Below are positions 13,220 to 25,900 of a DNA stretch of 64,000 bases, piece by piece; position 1 is the first letter of the stretch; the number at the start of each line of letters is the position of its first letter. Under the pieces are notes generated by a model. It made no database searches. It saw nothing but the letters and a program-made list of their open reading frames with translations, and was not told where the DNA came from. Source of the stretch: Adiantum capillus-veneris (lineage: Eukaryota; Streptophyta; Polypodiopsida; Polypodiales; Pteridaceae); contig CM043952.1 in the NCBI GenBank assembly GCA_014529385.2, forward strand, positions 150,067,057-150,131,056, written 5' to 3'. The position numbers were made by a program, and so were the translations under genes.

Positions 13220-14600
13220 GGATGGTAGAGGTGAGGATCTTATCCTCCACCAACTTGACTTCACTATGTGGTTCAAGCTCTCTTTCTACAAAAGACATTG
13301 AGCTTGCTATCACCCACCTTATAGAGCTAGCTACCAGTAGGAGCATTGTCCTCAATACTGACACCAAGGAGCAATGGGAATGGTTCGAACAGTCCCCTCA
13401 TATCATGCAAAGATTCATGGAATCATGGGAGAAAGATTTTCAATGAACCACTTGTTAAGCATAAGACAAAGAATATTCTACAGGGAGACCCTACATTATA
13501 TCTCTCCCCTCCCACCACTACAAGATCTACTCTTATTTTTTATGAGCTTGAAGAAGAGGCTATGGCTACATCTCAAACCTTCTCTACAGCAATCCCTTCT
13601 CTTGTCTTGGCCTATACTATCCATGGAGACTTATACCACTCCCTATCTCTTGGAAGTCTATTTTTATATGGACTTATACCACTCCCTATATTCCAACAAG
13701 GATCTTGGAAGTCTATTTATATATGGACTTATACCACTCCCTATATTCCAATAAGGCTCTTGGAAGTCTATTTTGCTATGACTAACCCCATCAACCTTGG
13801 GGATTTGGCAAATTTTTCTTGGTGGCATCACTAATGGAGACCCTACTACTTGCCTTGCTAGATGATTAGGAGAAAGAAGCTATGAACATTGACCTTCTAT
13901 AGATATTGGATGATAAATTTTCCAGTGTTTTGGAATCTTATGTGATAGCTTGTCCTTTTAGTATGAGCAACTTTGAAACACAAAGACACTTAGATGGCTT
14001 TTAGGGGTGAAAGAAGTCATCTTTGCATGTGGAAGGGAAGTGAGATACACCACTCAACACTGGAATGTCCATTGACCATTCATTAAATGCAAGTGCAAGC
14101 ATTTTGGTGATGGTGATCTCTATGAAGAAAATAATACTATATGGCTAAATCACGCCTTGTGGTCCATAATGCATCATCTACATTGAAGTTTTGGTACTAT
14201 CTCCCTAAAGAAGTCAAAAACTACTTTCCTTAGATGGATGTATAATGATTAAGAAGCCATCAAAGATATGATTATCCATATCTATTAGAGAGAGAAGCTC
14301 TTGGAGGCAGTCAAACAAATGGCCCTTTTTAACAAACCTCCTCCTTTAGGCAATGCCATCACCGACGTGGAAACTTTCATCCAAAAAGCTATCACCCCAA
14401 ATAGATAAGGATTGGGTTGTTGAGATGCAAAGAGAGGATGTGGAGATAATTACATGCAATATGGATATGGTAGGCACTTCACTCCCACAATAGCCTAACA
14501 CACCTTGCACTCCATTTGCAACGGAGGCTTCTTCACCTGTGGACTCTAGTGCCAACTATTATACTCCACTCGCTACCTCTATCTACCCTGATTGTCTTTG
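13220..14600 (+). other. Coding-like but unassigned stretch
   Basis: Plus-strand frames stay open in pieces (13222-13446, 13346-13834), and runs around 14190-14400 such as EAIKDMIIHIY and LEAVKQMALFNKPPPLG look protein-like but are split by stops. Part of the open frame at 13620-13770 is only a tandem repeat. It could be an old gag of a family not otherwise present here, or a host pseudogene. I do not recognise it. Confidence 0.3.
13624..13772. repeat. Tandem repeat, three units of about 45-55 bp
   Basis: The phrase GGACTTATACCACTCCCTAT begins at about 13625 (with GAG for GG), 13670 and 13725, each time followed by CTTGGAAGTCTATTT. The first unit is shorter because it lacks the TATTCCAACAAGG segment. 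Confidence 0.85.
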
Positions 14601-15811
14601 ACAACCCTCTTTGCTAGCCCCACACATGCCAGCACACATGTCTAGATTGAAGCAAGAGACTTATGTGTCACCCTACATGCCAGACGTGAACTTACTCTCT
14701 CTCTCTCTCTCTCATGCAAATGTATGGCACAGACTCTTGTATGCAAAGTGTTGAAAATAGTAAAGACTAGGGGCAATAGAGACTTGGGGATCAATTGGAT
14801 GTGGTCCTAATCATTTAGAGTGGTGTCCTTGTCTCCAATTGATAGCATATTCTTTTTCTCTAAAGAGGTGGAATCATATTTGACCTCCAAAATTCAAAGC
14901 TAGGTAAACTGTATAGATTTTGTCAAGTGGCACCTCTCGAACCCACTCTTGTTATCTTATGTATAGAGACGGGTGAAATGCCTTTCAAAAACGCCCCTTG
15001 GTGGTGCATATTTTGTTAAGCCAATCCCAACAATTTCTACCACCTTGTGGAACTATTTGGTTTGAGCTTAGTCACACCTTGTGTGAATGGAGAAAGTGGG
15101 ATGAAGCAATTTCCCAAGCATAGACCACTTTGTACGTGGTATTATTGGGTTAAAATAAATTCAAATAAATAATACTTGCTTGGAGTGGCTTTAAGGAGAC
15201 AAGCCCCTAAATTGTTAGTAAAGCTACAAATGAAAAGGAGAAACTTGTGTGATCTTAGAGTTGAGTCTCACTATGCATTAAAAAGATTAAGGGTATGCAC
15301 AAAAAATCATTAGAATATGGACACAGACACACTTGTTTATTTTAGTAGAATTAGCTCGCAATAGTAAATACATGTAATGCAACAAATCCTAGCTTTTTCA
15401 CAAAGATTTTGGCATGAATTCAAAAGAGATTTCTGCTCCTTCATGTGAGCATGTTATAGGTCATGCCAAATTGGCAACTGCAGATAAACTTGCAAGTGTG
15501 CTAATTGCTACGATGCAATTCTCTCATGGGCATGCTTCGTGCTTTGAAAAGAGGAATTATTGTTGCCTCTTGCTCATACACATCCCACACAAACATCTCA
15601 TGGTGCAAGAGGGTAGTGCCTTCTAAGGTAAAGCCATTATAGACTATCATGTCTCTCTCTATATGACACAATAATTGAAAAACAATCTCCTTGGATGCCG
15701 ATTATATACGACCAATTTATTACAATACAGTGCCATTTTTTGTGGCTATAAAGGGCCAAATCATTAGTGTGTGACACTTTTCTTCATGTGACATCTAATG
15801 AAACATTCATG

Positions 15812-15812
<1 letters not shown>
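14601..15812. other. No recognisable feature
   Basis: A 70-codon plus-strand frame at 15414-15626 is open but has no motif and no coding context. The rest is broken in all frames. A short CT run lies at about 14693-14713. Confidence 0.4.
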
Positions 15813-15856
<44 letters not shown>

Positions 15857-15857
15857 T

Positions 15858-15922
<65 letters not shown>
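15813..15922. repeat. Compound microsatellite (TG)n(AG)n
   Basis: About 40 bp of TG repeats are followed by a short TGAG transition and about 60 bp of AG repeats. It is one of the longest simple repeats in the window and marks no gene. Confidence 0.97.
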
Positions 15923-15925
<3 letters not shown>

Positions 15926-18110
15926 TGTCTAAATTTTGTGGCTGCTTTTTTGGGGTCATTGCATAGGTGTAAATGCACAGAGATAGAGAATAAATGTTGT
16001 GACAAGAAGTTTTGCCTTGTGAGATGCATGTAAAGCAACTAAATGATGTGAAGATGATTTAAATTCATGGCATGATTGAGAATTAAAGATGGTATATGGG
16101 CTACAGTTGTGGGCTACAGTTGAGAGATAAAATTATTTTAGAGTGTAATTATCTCTTTGCTTGCTCCATGCATCTGAAATTGGTTTGAGAATGGCATATT
16201 TCTCAAGAAATTGAATTTCTCCATGTTGCGGGTTTTGGATCCCTCTTCTTTCCATTCAACTTTTTTGGGTCACCAATTTTACGTAACCATCATCACAAGG
16301 ATCAATGGTTGTTCCATTTGGATCCATACCCTCGGGGGGGTTCACTGTTCAATACCCCTATATAACATGCATTCACGGGGTATTAAGAAAAACCCCTCTT
16401 TTAACATGTCTGAATGAATAAAATGACCCCTTATTTCAGGATTTATTTCCAAAATTGAATAAAAACCCCTTATTTTAATGTATCGTTGTTAAATTGCCTA
16501 AATTTTTTTGTATTTTAAAACCCCTCCTTTTGAACTCACGTTATACATTAACATGATTACATAGTGCACCCCCCAAGACACATGCATCCACGTCCTTCCA
16601 ATTACAACTTTCTTAGTGGTCCATATAATGTACCCACTATGCCAGTCTCATTTTATGATGACATGGTGTATGACTCAGGCTAGTTGGAAACCTTCTAGTT
16701 GACCTCAACACTCAAGAATCATCTTCCATGTCTCTCCTTGTTGTTGAATCCCCTAGGAGAAAGGAATCACATGATGGAGGCAAGTGATGTGTGAGACATG
16801 CTTGTCTCACATCAAAGGTCAAATTGCAGACTTTATTCTCTCAATGTGCACAAGAGAGAGATGATTTTAAAATAGAGCTAAGTGTGTATAAATCTCCATT
16901 CAACCTTTTCCTATATTGGAAAAAGGAATTTCCCTTCTCAAACAATCCATGCTCTTCTAGAAAATCCGTAAGACCTTTCCCTCGAGGCTCCACTAGAGTA
17001 TCCTCCAATTACCCCTCAGCATTCTTGTCCCATGTTTGCAACTTTCCCTTCTTATAACCACCCCCAAGCATAGATCAGATTCCTAAATGATTTCCACAAT
17101 CCATGGTTAATCTTGGCACCTTTGTCCTTGTGTTGTATAGTGCAATCCATGTAGCTAATTGAAATCCTCTTATAATAAGATTGGTCTGCATGACCACAAT
17201 AGAGAAATGGAATCATCATGAGAATCAAAATGACCTATTTACTATTGGGAACTCACATCCTTTTACATGTCTTTGATAGATTCTCTATTGTGGTCTAGAT
17301 GAAGAGTCAAATGAAGTTTCTCTATGACCTTTACTCTATATGCATGGACCACAAATTAATAACATCTCCCAAATTCTCTCTCTATATAACTTGCCTTTTC
17401 CTTGGGTATCCTTGCCCTAGTACCTTCTTGGCTATCCTTGCCTATGCACTTCCTTGGCTACTTTGTAGAAGAACTCTATCAAACTGCTTGGCATGTGCCT
17501 TTGCTCAAGACCTCTTGTCCCTCTTGATATGGCAATGAGCCAATATAAAATTTCTCAAGCACTCACTTTTTTTTCTAAGAAATGTGACTGTAAATACTTG
17601 GACCCGACTCTTGCTTGAGTGTAAGGGTTTGTAGAACCTTCTAAAAGAATCCACAACTACCCATCATCTGATATAATTTACACATTATGGAAAGCTATAA
17701 ACTTTTGGAGTTATATCATGAGTCAACTTGACTTATAATGTAGTTTTGGATATCCAAAGAGAAATCAAGACTAGCCAGACCTTGTACTAGGACCATTTTA
17801 CATGCCACTTACATGTATGGTTTCTACAAACATCCTACAACATTCATGTAGCCTTGTCTAATTGTCTACTCAATTACAAGGGACCAGCTCTCATGGGTTT
17901 TCTTGAAGACCCTAGTTTTTAGAAGCAAATTGAGAGACTAACATCTAGGTGGGTGAAAAAAATAGGAGTCTCCTATATGAGTACCAAAGGGAGGGACTAA
18001 CACTCAATGGCCCATATATAATCCACTACTAACTATAACCTTGTTACTTAAGTTTTTTTCTTTGTTGCTTCAAAAAGGCTACCCAATTATCCAAGAATCA
18101 TCACATTCAA
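15923..18110. other. No recognisable gene; short interspersed AAACCCCTT motif
   Basis: Broken in all frames apart from short unconvincing stretches (16791-17057, 17299-17538). Between 16380 and 16540 a motif close to AAAACCCCTTATTTTAA recurs four times at roughly 36-56 bp spacing, which suggests a very diverged tandem repeat. Confidence 0.4.
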
Positions 18111-18190
18111 GTTTCTCAATGGTTACTCAATCCACAACGTTTATCTTCAAGTTTCTCAATGGTTACTCAATCCACAACGTTTATCTTCAA
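18111..18190. repeat. Perfect 40-bp tandem duplication
   Basis: Two identical 40-bp units, 18111-18150 and 18151-18190, followed by a poly-A run of about 14. Confidence 0.95.
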
Positions 18191-19929
18191 AAAAAAAAAA
18201 AAACAAAAAATTGGGATGCAAGTGATATTTACAAAGACTATTGTAGCCTTTGTCTTGTTCAAGCAAACAACCAATATTATGTATAAATCAATTGCAAACG
18301 ATGAGTACTATCAAGGTAATTTCTTCTCCTCATATTCTCACACTTGCTTAGTGTCATGAATATTAATCTCTAACCTTCTAAAAGTATTTTCCAACTTAAA
18401 TTGGACACTTAAGTTTAGGGAAAATAAAAAGAGAACAAGTGAAATGATATATGCTAATGGACTAATTGGTCAACAACTTGGGACCAAAAGGGAAAATTTC
18501 ATAAAAGAGAAAGGGTAATTGCTAACTAGTCATCTTAATCAAACATAAAGGTCAAGGAAGGATAAATGTATCTTAGGAAACCTTGATCAAAGGTACATGG
18601 CAAAGGAGATGATCGAGAGCAATTATAGGAGTCTAAAAATAGGAAGTGATTGTGCTAAGCTCAAGTCATTAGAATAACTTTTTAAACTTTAAGAATGAAG
18701 TCTGGGACGCCTTAGGGTGAAACTCTAACTTGCCACAAAATGTCTTAATTTAGCAAGTCTAGGTCTAGCAGGTTTTGGGAGGAGCTTGGTGGCACCTCTA
18801 AAGCACCGTGCTAAGGCTTTGCACAGAAGGTGAAAGATTTAAAGCCCAAAGGGTGAGTTCCATTTTTTCCAAAGAGTATCCTTATTTAGTAGGTCCTAAA
18901 TTAGAAGGTAGGGTGTAGCCCTGGGTCAACTTCATAAGCCTCCAAGATTTGTTCAAAGGTCTTGCACCCGAGATAATTAATTAAAAGGTAAGGTTATGGT
19001 TTTACTAAATGAAAGGGAAACACTAAATACTATGGTAAGATCATCCCCTTCCTTTATTTACTAAGCTTAGCTGGGCCACATGTCTAAAGTTCACACACTT
19101 GCTTTGTGTGAACTTAAACACTTTGTGTGAGTGTGTGTGGTATCTCCACTTGCCAAGCAGTGTCCCAAGAAGGGGGGGGGGGGGGGGGGGGGGGGGTTTA
19201 GAAAGAGGTACAAGTGTTGGAGGATGCTTGAGTGGAATTATGAGGTGTTCCAGTCTCATTGGTAGAGTGTGAAGAATTCTAACTTAAGACTAGATGTACT
19301 CTTGCATAGCTATATAAGAGAGGGCACATTGCATTTTTGAGGCTCTTGCTCCTCTCACAAACTCTCTCAAGTGCCCAAGATTGTCAAAGAAATATATATA
19401 TCTCTCTCTCTCTCATGGAAGATCTAGAGATGGACTCTATGCTCAAGCTCTTGGCTATGGATGCAAATCCAGGCCAATGAAAGTTTCTTCTTATCCATCT
19501 CTAGTATTCTATTACTAAGCTATGCTAAGAGCTCCCCACAATTCCTTTCTCCCCACTAGGGTGTTGAGGGTTTGGGAAGGAGGGTAATACCATGGAATCT
19601 TGAAGACACCATCTTCTTGATTCAAGCAAGGCTCCACAAGATCACAAACCTGTATTGTAAGAAAGCTCTCTTTTGAGAGGATTATAATACAAGTCCTTTT
19701 AGGGGGAGGACCAGCTCCAAGAAAATCCAATCCTATCGAGTTTGTGAACATGAATTGGTTATTCTCTTTGAATTATGTATATGGTTAAATTGTTTTTAAT
19801 GTGTATTTGTGTAAAGAAATCAGCCCAACATAACCTATGTTCTCCTTTCTATCTCTCTCTTAAGGAAAAATCTCTCCTTTCATAGTTAATTTTTTATGAA
19901 TCTAGAAGTAAGCATTGGATTCTCTCACA
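18191..19929. other. Unassigned, possibly an LTR before a PBS-like site
   Basis: No stable frame. Because an initiator-Met PBS-like motif stands at 19930, the plus-strand sequence before it, ending TCTCTCACA, could be an LTR. I did not find a matching second LTR downstream, so this is weak. Confidence 0.3.
19172..19196. repeat. Homopolymer of 25 G
   Basis: An uninterrupted run of G. Runs like this are prone to sequencing and assembly error, so the length is uncertain. Confidence 0.95.
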
Positions 19930-19941
19930 TTGGTATCAGAG
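19930..19941 (+). promoter_or_regulatory. PBS-like site for initiator-Met tRNA
   Basis: TTGGTATCAGAG matches the first bases of the copia primer-binding consensus (TGGTATCAGAGC) seen intact in the two copia elements of this window. The last base differs. It suggests a dead copia leader on the plus strand here. Confidence 0.5.
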
Positions 19942-21190
19942 TTGAGGTTTATATTTTCTTGCCTTAGAAGATAGTTCCTTGAGTAATCTATGAATGGTTA
20001 GAGTTGCTCATTGAAATAGGGTAAGTGGTACTGGGATTTATTCACTTGGTTGATATGCATGTTTACATGGTACGAGGAACACCATCGAGAACTATGGTCT
20101 TAATAATGGACTTTTTCAAGACTTTCCTATGGCTTAACCATTATTGAGCTATTAGTAAACTTGATAGGAACCAATTCCAACCTCACACTGTTAAACACAC
20201 TCCATTACTCTTTACAATTAACAATATTCTAAACCACAGGTGTAGTTACTCGAGTGCTAATTTTCAAGGGATAACAGGAGTGATAGACAAAGTTTTGGAA
20301 GTGTCAAGAGGTAGCATACAAAAACAAGGAAGTTTAATCATGGCCCAACATAATCAAGAGAATGTAATTAATGTTTAAAACTAAGATTGAATCATGGTAT
20401 AGCATTTGATTGATGATGGTTGCAGAGTTGTCAACTACCTTGTTGTCAAACTACAAGAAGTAATGGATAACTATATTTTGCAAGTGGAGGTTCAAAGCCA
20501 AATTCAAACATCTCAAGCTCAAATTACCTCAAGTGAGTGATGTGAAAAATATGCTTGGTGATTGGATGTGCTAAGAAGAGGACAAAAAGTTGATGCTAGA
20601 TGCAAAGCATTTGCGTGCTCATAAAAGAACTTTGAAGGAGCAGATTACAAGTATGGAGGCAAAATAGGCCATGTTGGTGGATCAAATAGTGGTTCTAACC
20701 ACTAAGGTAGTACTAGAAATCATGGAAGTGGGCAGTCCAATGGTATTTGTGGAGAAGAAGACTCGGTTGTTGGTGGTGAAGACAAGGGAGAGTACTCTAG
20801 TCATGGGTGGTAGTCTTGTAGGGGCAAATGCTCTGGTAAAACTTAGTGCTTACAATCCAAATTTGTAGGGGCAAAGTCCACCCAAAATAGTTCTTTGATT
20901 TCATATCAAGGGATTGTGGGAGTCGGGCCAAATTTTATAAAAACTTTAATCCACCAAGTAGTGCATGTGTAAAAGGCATATCCAGCCATTACTTATTTCA
21001 ACACTTACTTATAAGGTTAGAAGTCTAAAGCTTATTTTCACATGAATATTTGTGTGGCTGTCTTGGGAGTCTCACAAGATCTCGAAAGTTATATTGTTCA
21101 ATTTCGTAGATAATGCATTGTAATCTTGCTTTACACAATCAATAAAGAATAAGGGTCTTGTTTTGTCTTCTCTGAGTCTATGTATGCTCT
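19942..21190. other. Unassigned, possible interior of a dead or coding-poor copia-like element
   Basis: A 65-codon open frame at 20671-20868 lacks any domain. A possible purine-rich tract followed by TG stands at about 20910-20916, and an AATAAA lies near 21141. The pieces fit a worn non-coding retroelement, but terminal repeats were not found. Confidence 0.3.
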
Positions 21191-21499
21191 GCTGTGTGTG
21201 TGATTTTTAGCTTATGTTTCACCATAGTTAACACTGATGCATGGTCATTCAAACCCTTGAACCTAAGGATTCCATCAGTCTAGGTACAAAAAAATGTGGT
21301 TGACTGAATGAATCTTCCACTCTAGTTCTCATAGGACTCCCTTTCCTGGTTTTTGTCCTCATTTTAAAAACATCTAGTCTATGTGTGACAGGAGTGATTG
21401 ATGGAGATTCTTTCAAAGTACATATATCTCTATAGCTCCATACTTGTATAGTATCATCATCCATACTTGTCAAGGATTACCAATTGAGTAATCTCTACC
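21191..21499 (-). pseudogene. Gag remnant G, downstream half
   Basis: Reading down from 21499, the minus strand gives VEITQLVILDKYG and then continues in broken frames. The phrase VDKYGQEY stands at the same place in the gag of element C, and VDKYGRE in element B. The upstream half of this sentence lies at 25227-25900, on the other side of the 3.7-kb solo LTR. After DKYG there is a stop, and later residues match only loosely. Confidence 0.65.
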
Positions 21500-21762
21500 T
21501 GAGAGATATCCCTCCCCAAGGTCTATGCACAAAATAACAATTTACACTCTTATATAATTTTCAATATACATCAGAGTTATAGAAGTGTTTGCATAGTGGA
21601 GGAGTTCTCAATGCCTGACCTAGCATGCAGTTAGGCCATGAGACGGATTGTATCTAGAGGCACCTAGAAACTAGTGCTACCTCTGAATGGGTGATATGAA
21701 TGAAAGCGTAAGCAAGAAAAATAACATTGTGGAGGGTGAATATATGTGTACACCATATTGTG

Positions 21763-21800
<38 letters not shown>

Positions 21801-24800
21801 GGGGGGGGGGGGAGGGGGGGCGGGAGAATAGTGAAGGTTGAATTAGAGTGCGCAAAGACACATGAGAATGACAAAAGATAATTTGTAAAGCCCCATCTAA
21901 ATGAAAAACGCAACCATGTATTAATGCAATAACAAAATCTAGCTATACCATAGCATCGCAATATAAAATGTCTAGCAGAGCATAGAAACCTATGTACGGA
22001 TTGATTGGTCCACCCATCCGATTTCCCTCTACTATAGACAGAGAGAAATTCACTTTGTTGAGAGCGAGCCAGAACACCTCCAACCTGCTTGAGCTAGACA
22101 TAGGATGAGGCTACTTCGCCTCCCTCCATAATCTCGAGCTCTAAAAGGATCCCAGATACCAGTAGGTGGTGGGTTATCAAAACAAACCATAACAACTTAG
22201 GCACTAAGACTCTTTGATGCCTAGCATTAAGTGTTTAGGCAAAGCCACGGCAAGATCCCTGACACGTTAGTCGTGTAGGTTTTTTAGCCCCCAACACACC
22301 AACTAGGTAGATGAGCCTAACAAAAAATAATACCTAAGCAACAACCCTGATCTAGCAAAGCCTAAAGTCATCAACCCTTTTGTGTAAGGCTAAGCAATGT
22401 AGGTGATCCTAGTCTTGTAGCGACGCTGCCATGAGAAACATAACACATGAGTCCAATCACTTTAGCATCTTCCATAGCATAAAAAATCATCTCCAAGCAG
22501 TCAGACTATACAGGGTTTCTACCCTTACACGTCCATTATGAACCATCAAAATCCATAATCCAATCACATCAAGCACTCCACCCAGCCTAGAGTGATGTAC
22601 ATCCAATCCTGCAAAACCGTTTCAGCACATAACATGGCTGCAAAAAATTTGATAGCATTTTGACAGCACAATCATATCCAAAAAAAAGTTCCAAGATCCA
22701 CACCGGCTTTCACAATCAAAATCACATCCATAATCCATGAGGGATCTCAACAATTGATCATAAACCATATTCCATACTGAACCAACTCTCACACTTGGAG
22801 TTTAGCATATCCACTGCAATCAAACTAAGCCCACACACATGGCCCTTAAGATATAAACTTTTTATGCATAAAATAAGTACAACCAGTTGACAATACCCAA
22901 TCATGCATAAGTGATGCACTATGACTGTATCTTACCCCCTAGCATATAGAGCTAGTTTTGACTTAGAAGGGTGGAAAGTAATATAGACATGAACATAAGG
23001 CATCCACATTCTCCGTGAGGTTCCATACATCATATGACATTATTCAATCAACATAAACATGATGTAAAACAACCCCATCACTTAATTCAATAGTAAACCT
23101 AACAACACATATATGCAAAATTTAACTTTTTGCTATTTTTGGGTGCATCCGTAACACACAAATGAAAGTATTTGACCTCAAATCAATGCATCAAGCTCAA
23201 ATCCTTAACATATACTAACACCTTATCACATCACTTTGCCCATATGAGACTCATGCAAAAAAGAGTAACACAAAAAAAAATCCACTTCATTTATATCTGC
23301 CTGTACGGTTCGGGTTGGATAACCATATACCCCCATATATGTTTGAAAATAAAACACTTGAAATAAGATCACCAAAACAAACCATAAATCATATATGAAC
23401 AGCTCGTCCAACTGACGACACCATATGGTACTCCTTGGAAGCACCCCTACACGCGTAGGTGAACCCGTACATAGAGCTATTAATAACTCACATTCACAAA
23501 GTGATATTGGTGATCTAAATACATTTATCATCAAGTTTAATAAAGGTTTTGATTTGGCTAAGTGGGTTTGCTCATCAGGTGAATCTATATAATGGTCCTC
23601 CAAGGAGCCTGGGGTCCAAAATTTTGATTGTGCAATGGGCAACAAGTTGTTTTTTGACCATAACTCTTAGCTCATCTTCTGGAATTTCATGTGACACCCT
23701 CTAAATGATGTGTTTTATCTCTAGTTTAAAGGGTTTGACCTGATTCATAGCACTTTTTGAGATATGACCAAAATAGTATTCCTACCGTCCACGTGACGTG
23801 AAGCGAAAAGCGCGTTTTATGTATACACGTGACCATGTTTATGGTCACGCGACCATAAAAACATTGTGTGCATAAATAAGCATGATGAACATGATGAAAT
23901 AAACATGGAGCAACCTCATATACACCCAGCAAGTCCATACATGTCCTCCTACACAAAAAAGCAACCATCAAGAGGTTAGCTACTCAAAAAACTAGTTAAA
24001 GAGAGAAAAAGATGATGGCTATGCAATTTTGAGCTTCTTATCGTGCTTTAGAATTGATAAAGTAATGTCAAAAGGCTTCTTGTGTTGCCACAAGAGAGCG
24101 GTAATGAGAGCTATATAGAGGTTTTCACCAGGAAGCCGTTTGAGAACACACACATGGTGAAAAGATAAGAGAAGATAGTAAGCAAGTAGAGAGAGAATGT
24201 TCTTCTCCTTCTTCTTCATGCAAATGAGAGAGAAGATCTTATGGAGATGGTAATGAAGATCTTGCACCACTCCGTGTAATAGATACGTATTGTCATGCGG
24301 TAGTAGATGCAATTGTCTCAACACTGAAAACTGAGGCCTGCAGGTCAATTTGTAGGCACTCTGCCAGCTGGAGTCTACCCCAAGCTAAGACAGGGCACCC
24401 CCTCTTTTGCCTGTAATAACTGCTAGCTTTTGGGAAAAGACTCCAGTCTTTTCTAAAAACATGGCACAACTTTTGGTGGTCAACTCTCATTCCTTACCCT
24501 TCAATTTTTGGAGTAAAGATTGATAAATTGGACAGTATCCTGGCAACTAATGTGACCGTGACTAAAGTATGCTGCACTGTGATGCCTCGACATCATTATG
24601 AATTTTTCGTACTACCCCGACATATTTCCGGTGTCGCTTTTATAAAAATAATTCTCGTAAAAATCTTGTTTAATCGCGTTTTTTCTTTGGATGGTCGTTT
24701 TTAAATCCTATGGTGACTAAAAGTAATATTTTTATATTTAGGTCAACCTAAAAAGCACTTTGCTTTAAAAAAACGCCAAAAGCAAAAAAAGATAAAAATA

Positions 24801-25226
24801 GTCTAAAAAAGTAAAATATTCTAAAATTGAACCACGGGTTCCCTTGTCCACCGAAACAAGAAGCGGACTCGCTTTTCACTAAAAAGCACTAAAAATCACA
24901 AAAAACTAAAAATAGTGTGAAAAGCATCCAAAAAGAAGATTCTTACAAAATTGAATCATAGCTTCCCTGGGACTCATAGATTAAGGATCTGGCCCTGCTT
25001 TTGGCAAAAAAGCATCGAAAAGCACAAAAAGCTAATAAAAAAGAGAATTTTTTAAAGACTGTACCAAACGTCCATCTAACCTAATGGAATTTGAAAACAA
25101 CCTTGCTTTTCACTTTATAACCTTACAACACTGCCAAACAAGCATTTTAAACCAAAATTTGGCGAAACAAATATTGGAATCTATTTTTCTTATTTTTAAA
25201 AGAGACACAAAATTTGGGATCTTACA
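21500..25226. mobile_element. Solo LTR, 3727 bp (copy 2)
   Basis: It starts TGAGAGATATCCC and ends GGGATCTTACA, so both ends have the TG/CA form. The 5 bp on the two sides are CTACC (21495-21499) and CTAGC (25227-25231), a target-site duplication with one mismatch. Removing it rejoins a single gag sentence (YTYEE-type region before, LDKYG after), so it is an insertion with no internal region left: a solo LTR. At 3.7 kb it is very long, as in some Tat/Ogre relatives. It contains a GA/G-rich microsatellite at 21772-21826. Orientation is probably minus (TGTAAGATCCC start). Confidence 0.8.
21772..21826. repeat. (GA)n followed by poly-G
   Basis: GA repeats pass into a G run broken by single A and C bases. 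It lies inside the solo LTR at the place where copy 1 has a plain GA tract. Confidence 0.95.
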
Positions 25227-25900
25227 CTAGCTTCCTCGTATGTGAAAACATATAAGCATTTCTACTCTGTTAATTTTCCAATGTTGGGCTTGTCACACTT
25301 GTAGTAGAGCATTTGCTCTCCATTGTGATACTTGTACAAACCCACATGTGTATTGTCGATGTTGAATCGAGTTGCCATATTTACTTGCCTAAGCTTCACA
25401 CTAAATGTCCAGCTTTGGCGACTTTTCTTCAGGCTTGACATCAACCTTAGCTTTGGTGTCAGTTAATCCCACTTTTCCACAAGATAGGGATTTTGCACAA
25501 CTAAATACATGGTTCCCTCATTATCAAAGTATTGGTCACCACTATAGTCCACAGGAACTATGTCCTTGAACTCGGTAGGTCTCTCTTCTAATTTCATACA
25601 ATAGCAATCCATACCATCTTTGTAAATTTCACCACCCTATTCATTTACAAATTGAAATTTCAGATGCAAAACTTTCATGGTTGGTACTAGTTGGGATGGT
25701 CCCGCTCCCATGGTTGTTTCCTCTTTGAAGCTCACACTGTTGAATTTTCTAGCCATATAGGTGTAAGATCTATCCAAAGAAGTATAAAAAATACTTTCCT
25801 TTAAGATCGGCTCTAAGGTCAGACATGGTCCTTGATTGAAACTCGCTTTTGTTGAGATATCACTAACTTGGTCTCAACAATAGGGTTTCTACTCTGATGT
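25227..25900 (-). pseudogene. Gag remnant G, N-terminal half
   Basis: The minus strand reads through THVGLYKYHNGEQMLYYKCD and PNIGKLTE, then a stop, then KCLYVFTYEE at the solo-LTR border. The matching sentence in element C is EGLYRYIDDNEVNLYRCSD followed by EEITDYKLLYVYTYG, and in B GLYGFTNGDSYTFYKC. So this is the N-terminal module of the same gag family. Upstream frames (about 25450-25870) are broken but contain phrases such as VVQNPYLVEKW. A solo LTR splits the copy, which continues at 21499. Confidence 0.7.

Noticed and set aside
15414-15626. 70-codon plus-strand open frame as a small gene
   Set aside because: No motif, no homologous text elsewhere, and no coding context; length is within chance for this composition.
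15784-16038. Minus-strand ORF with long Ser/Leu and Thr/His runs
   Set aside because: It is a translation of the TG/AG microsatellite.
20916-21232. A second LTR pairing with sequence before the PBS-like site at 19930
   Set aside because: The ends (GTTAACA against TCTCACA) and interior do not match.
23860-24660. Coding potential inside the solo LTR (several 60-110 codon frames)
   Set aside because: The matching frames in the other LTR copy are broken differently and no domain is visible.
1257-25226. The two long LTR copies as the two ends of one 24-kb element
   Set aside because: The right copy has its own target-site duplication and interrupts a gag sentence, so it is an independent solo LTR; the left copy is truncated and linked to a different fragment.
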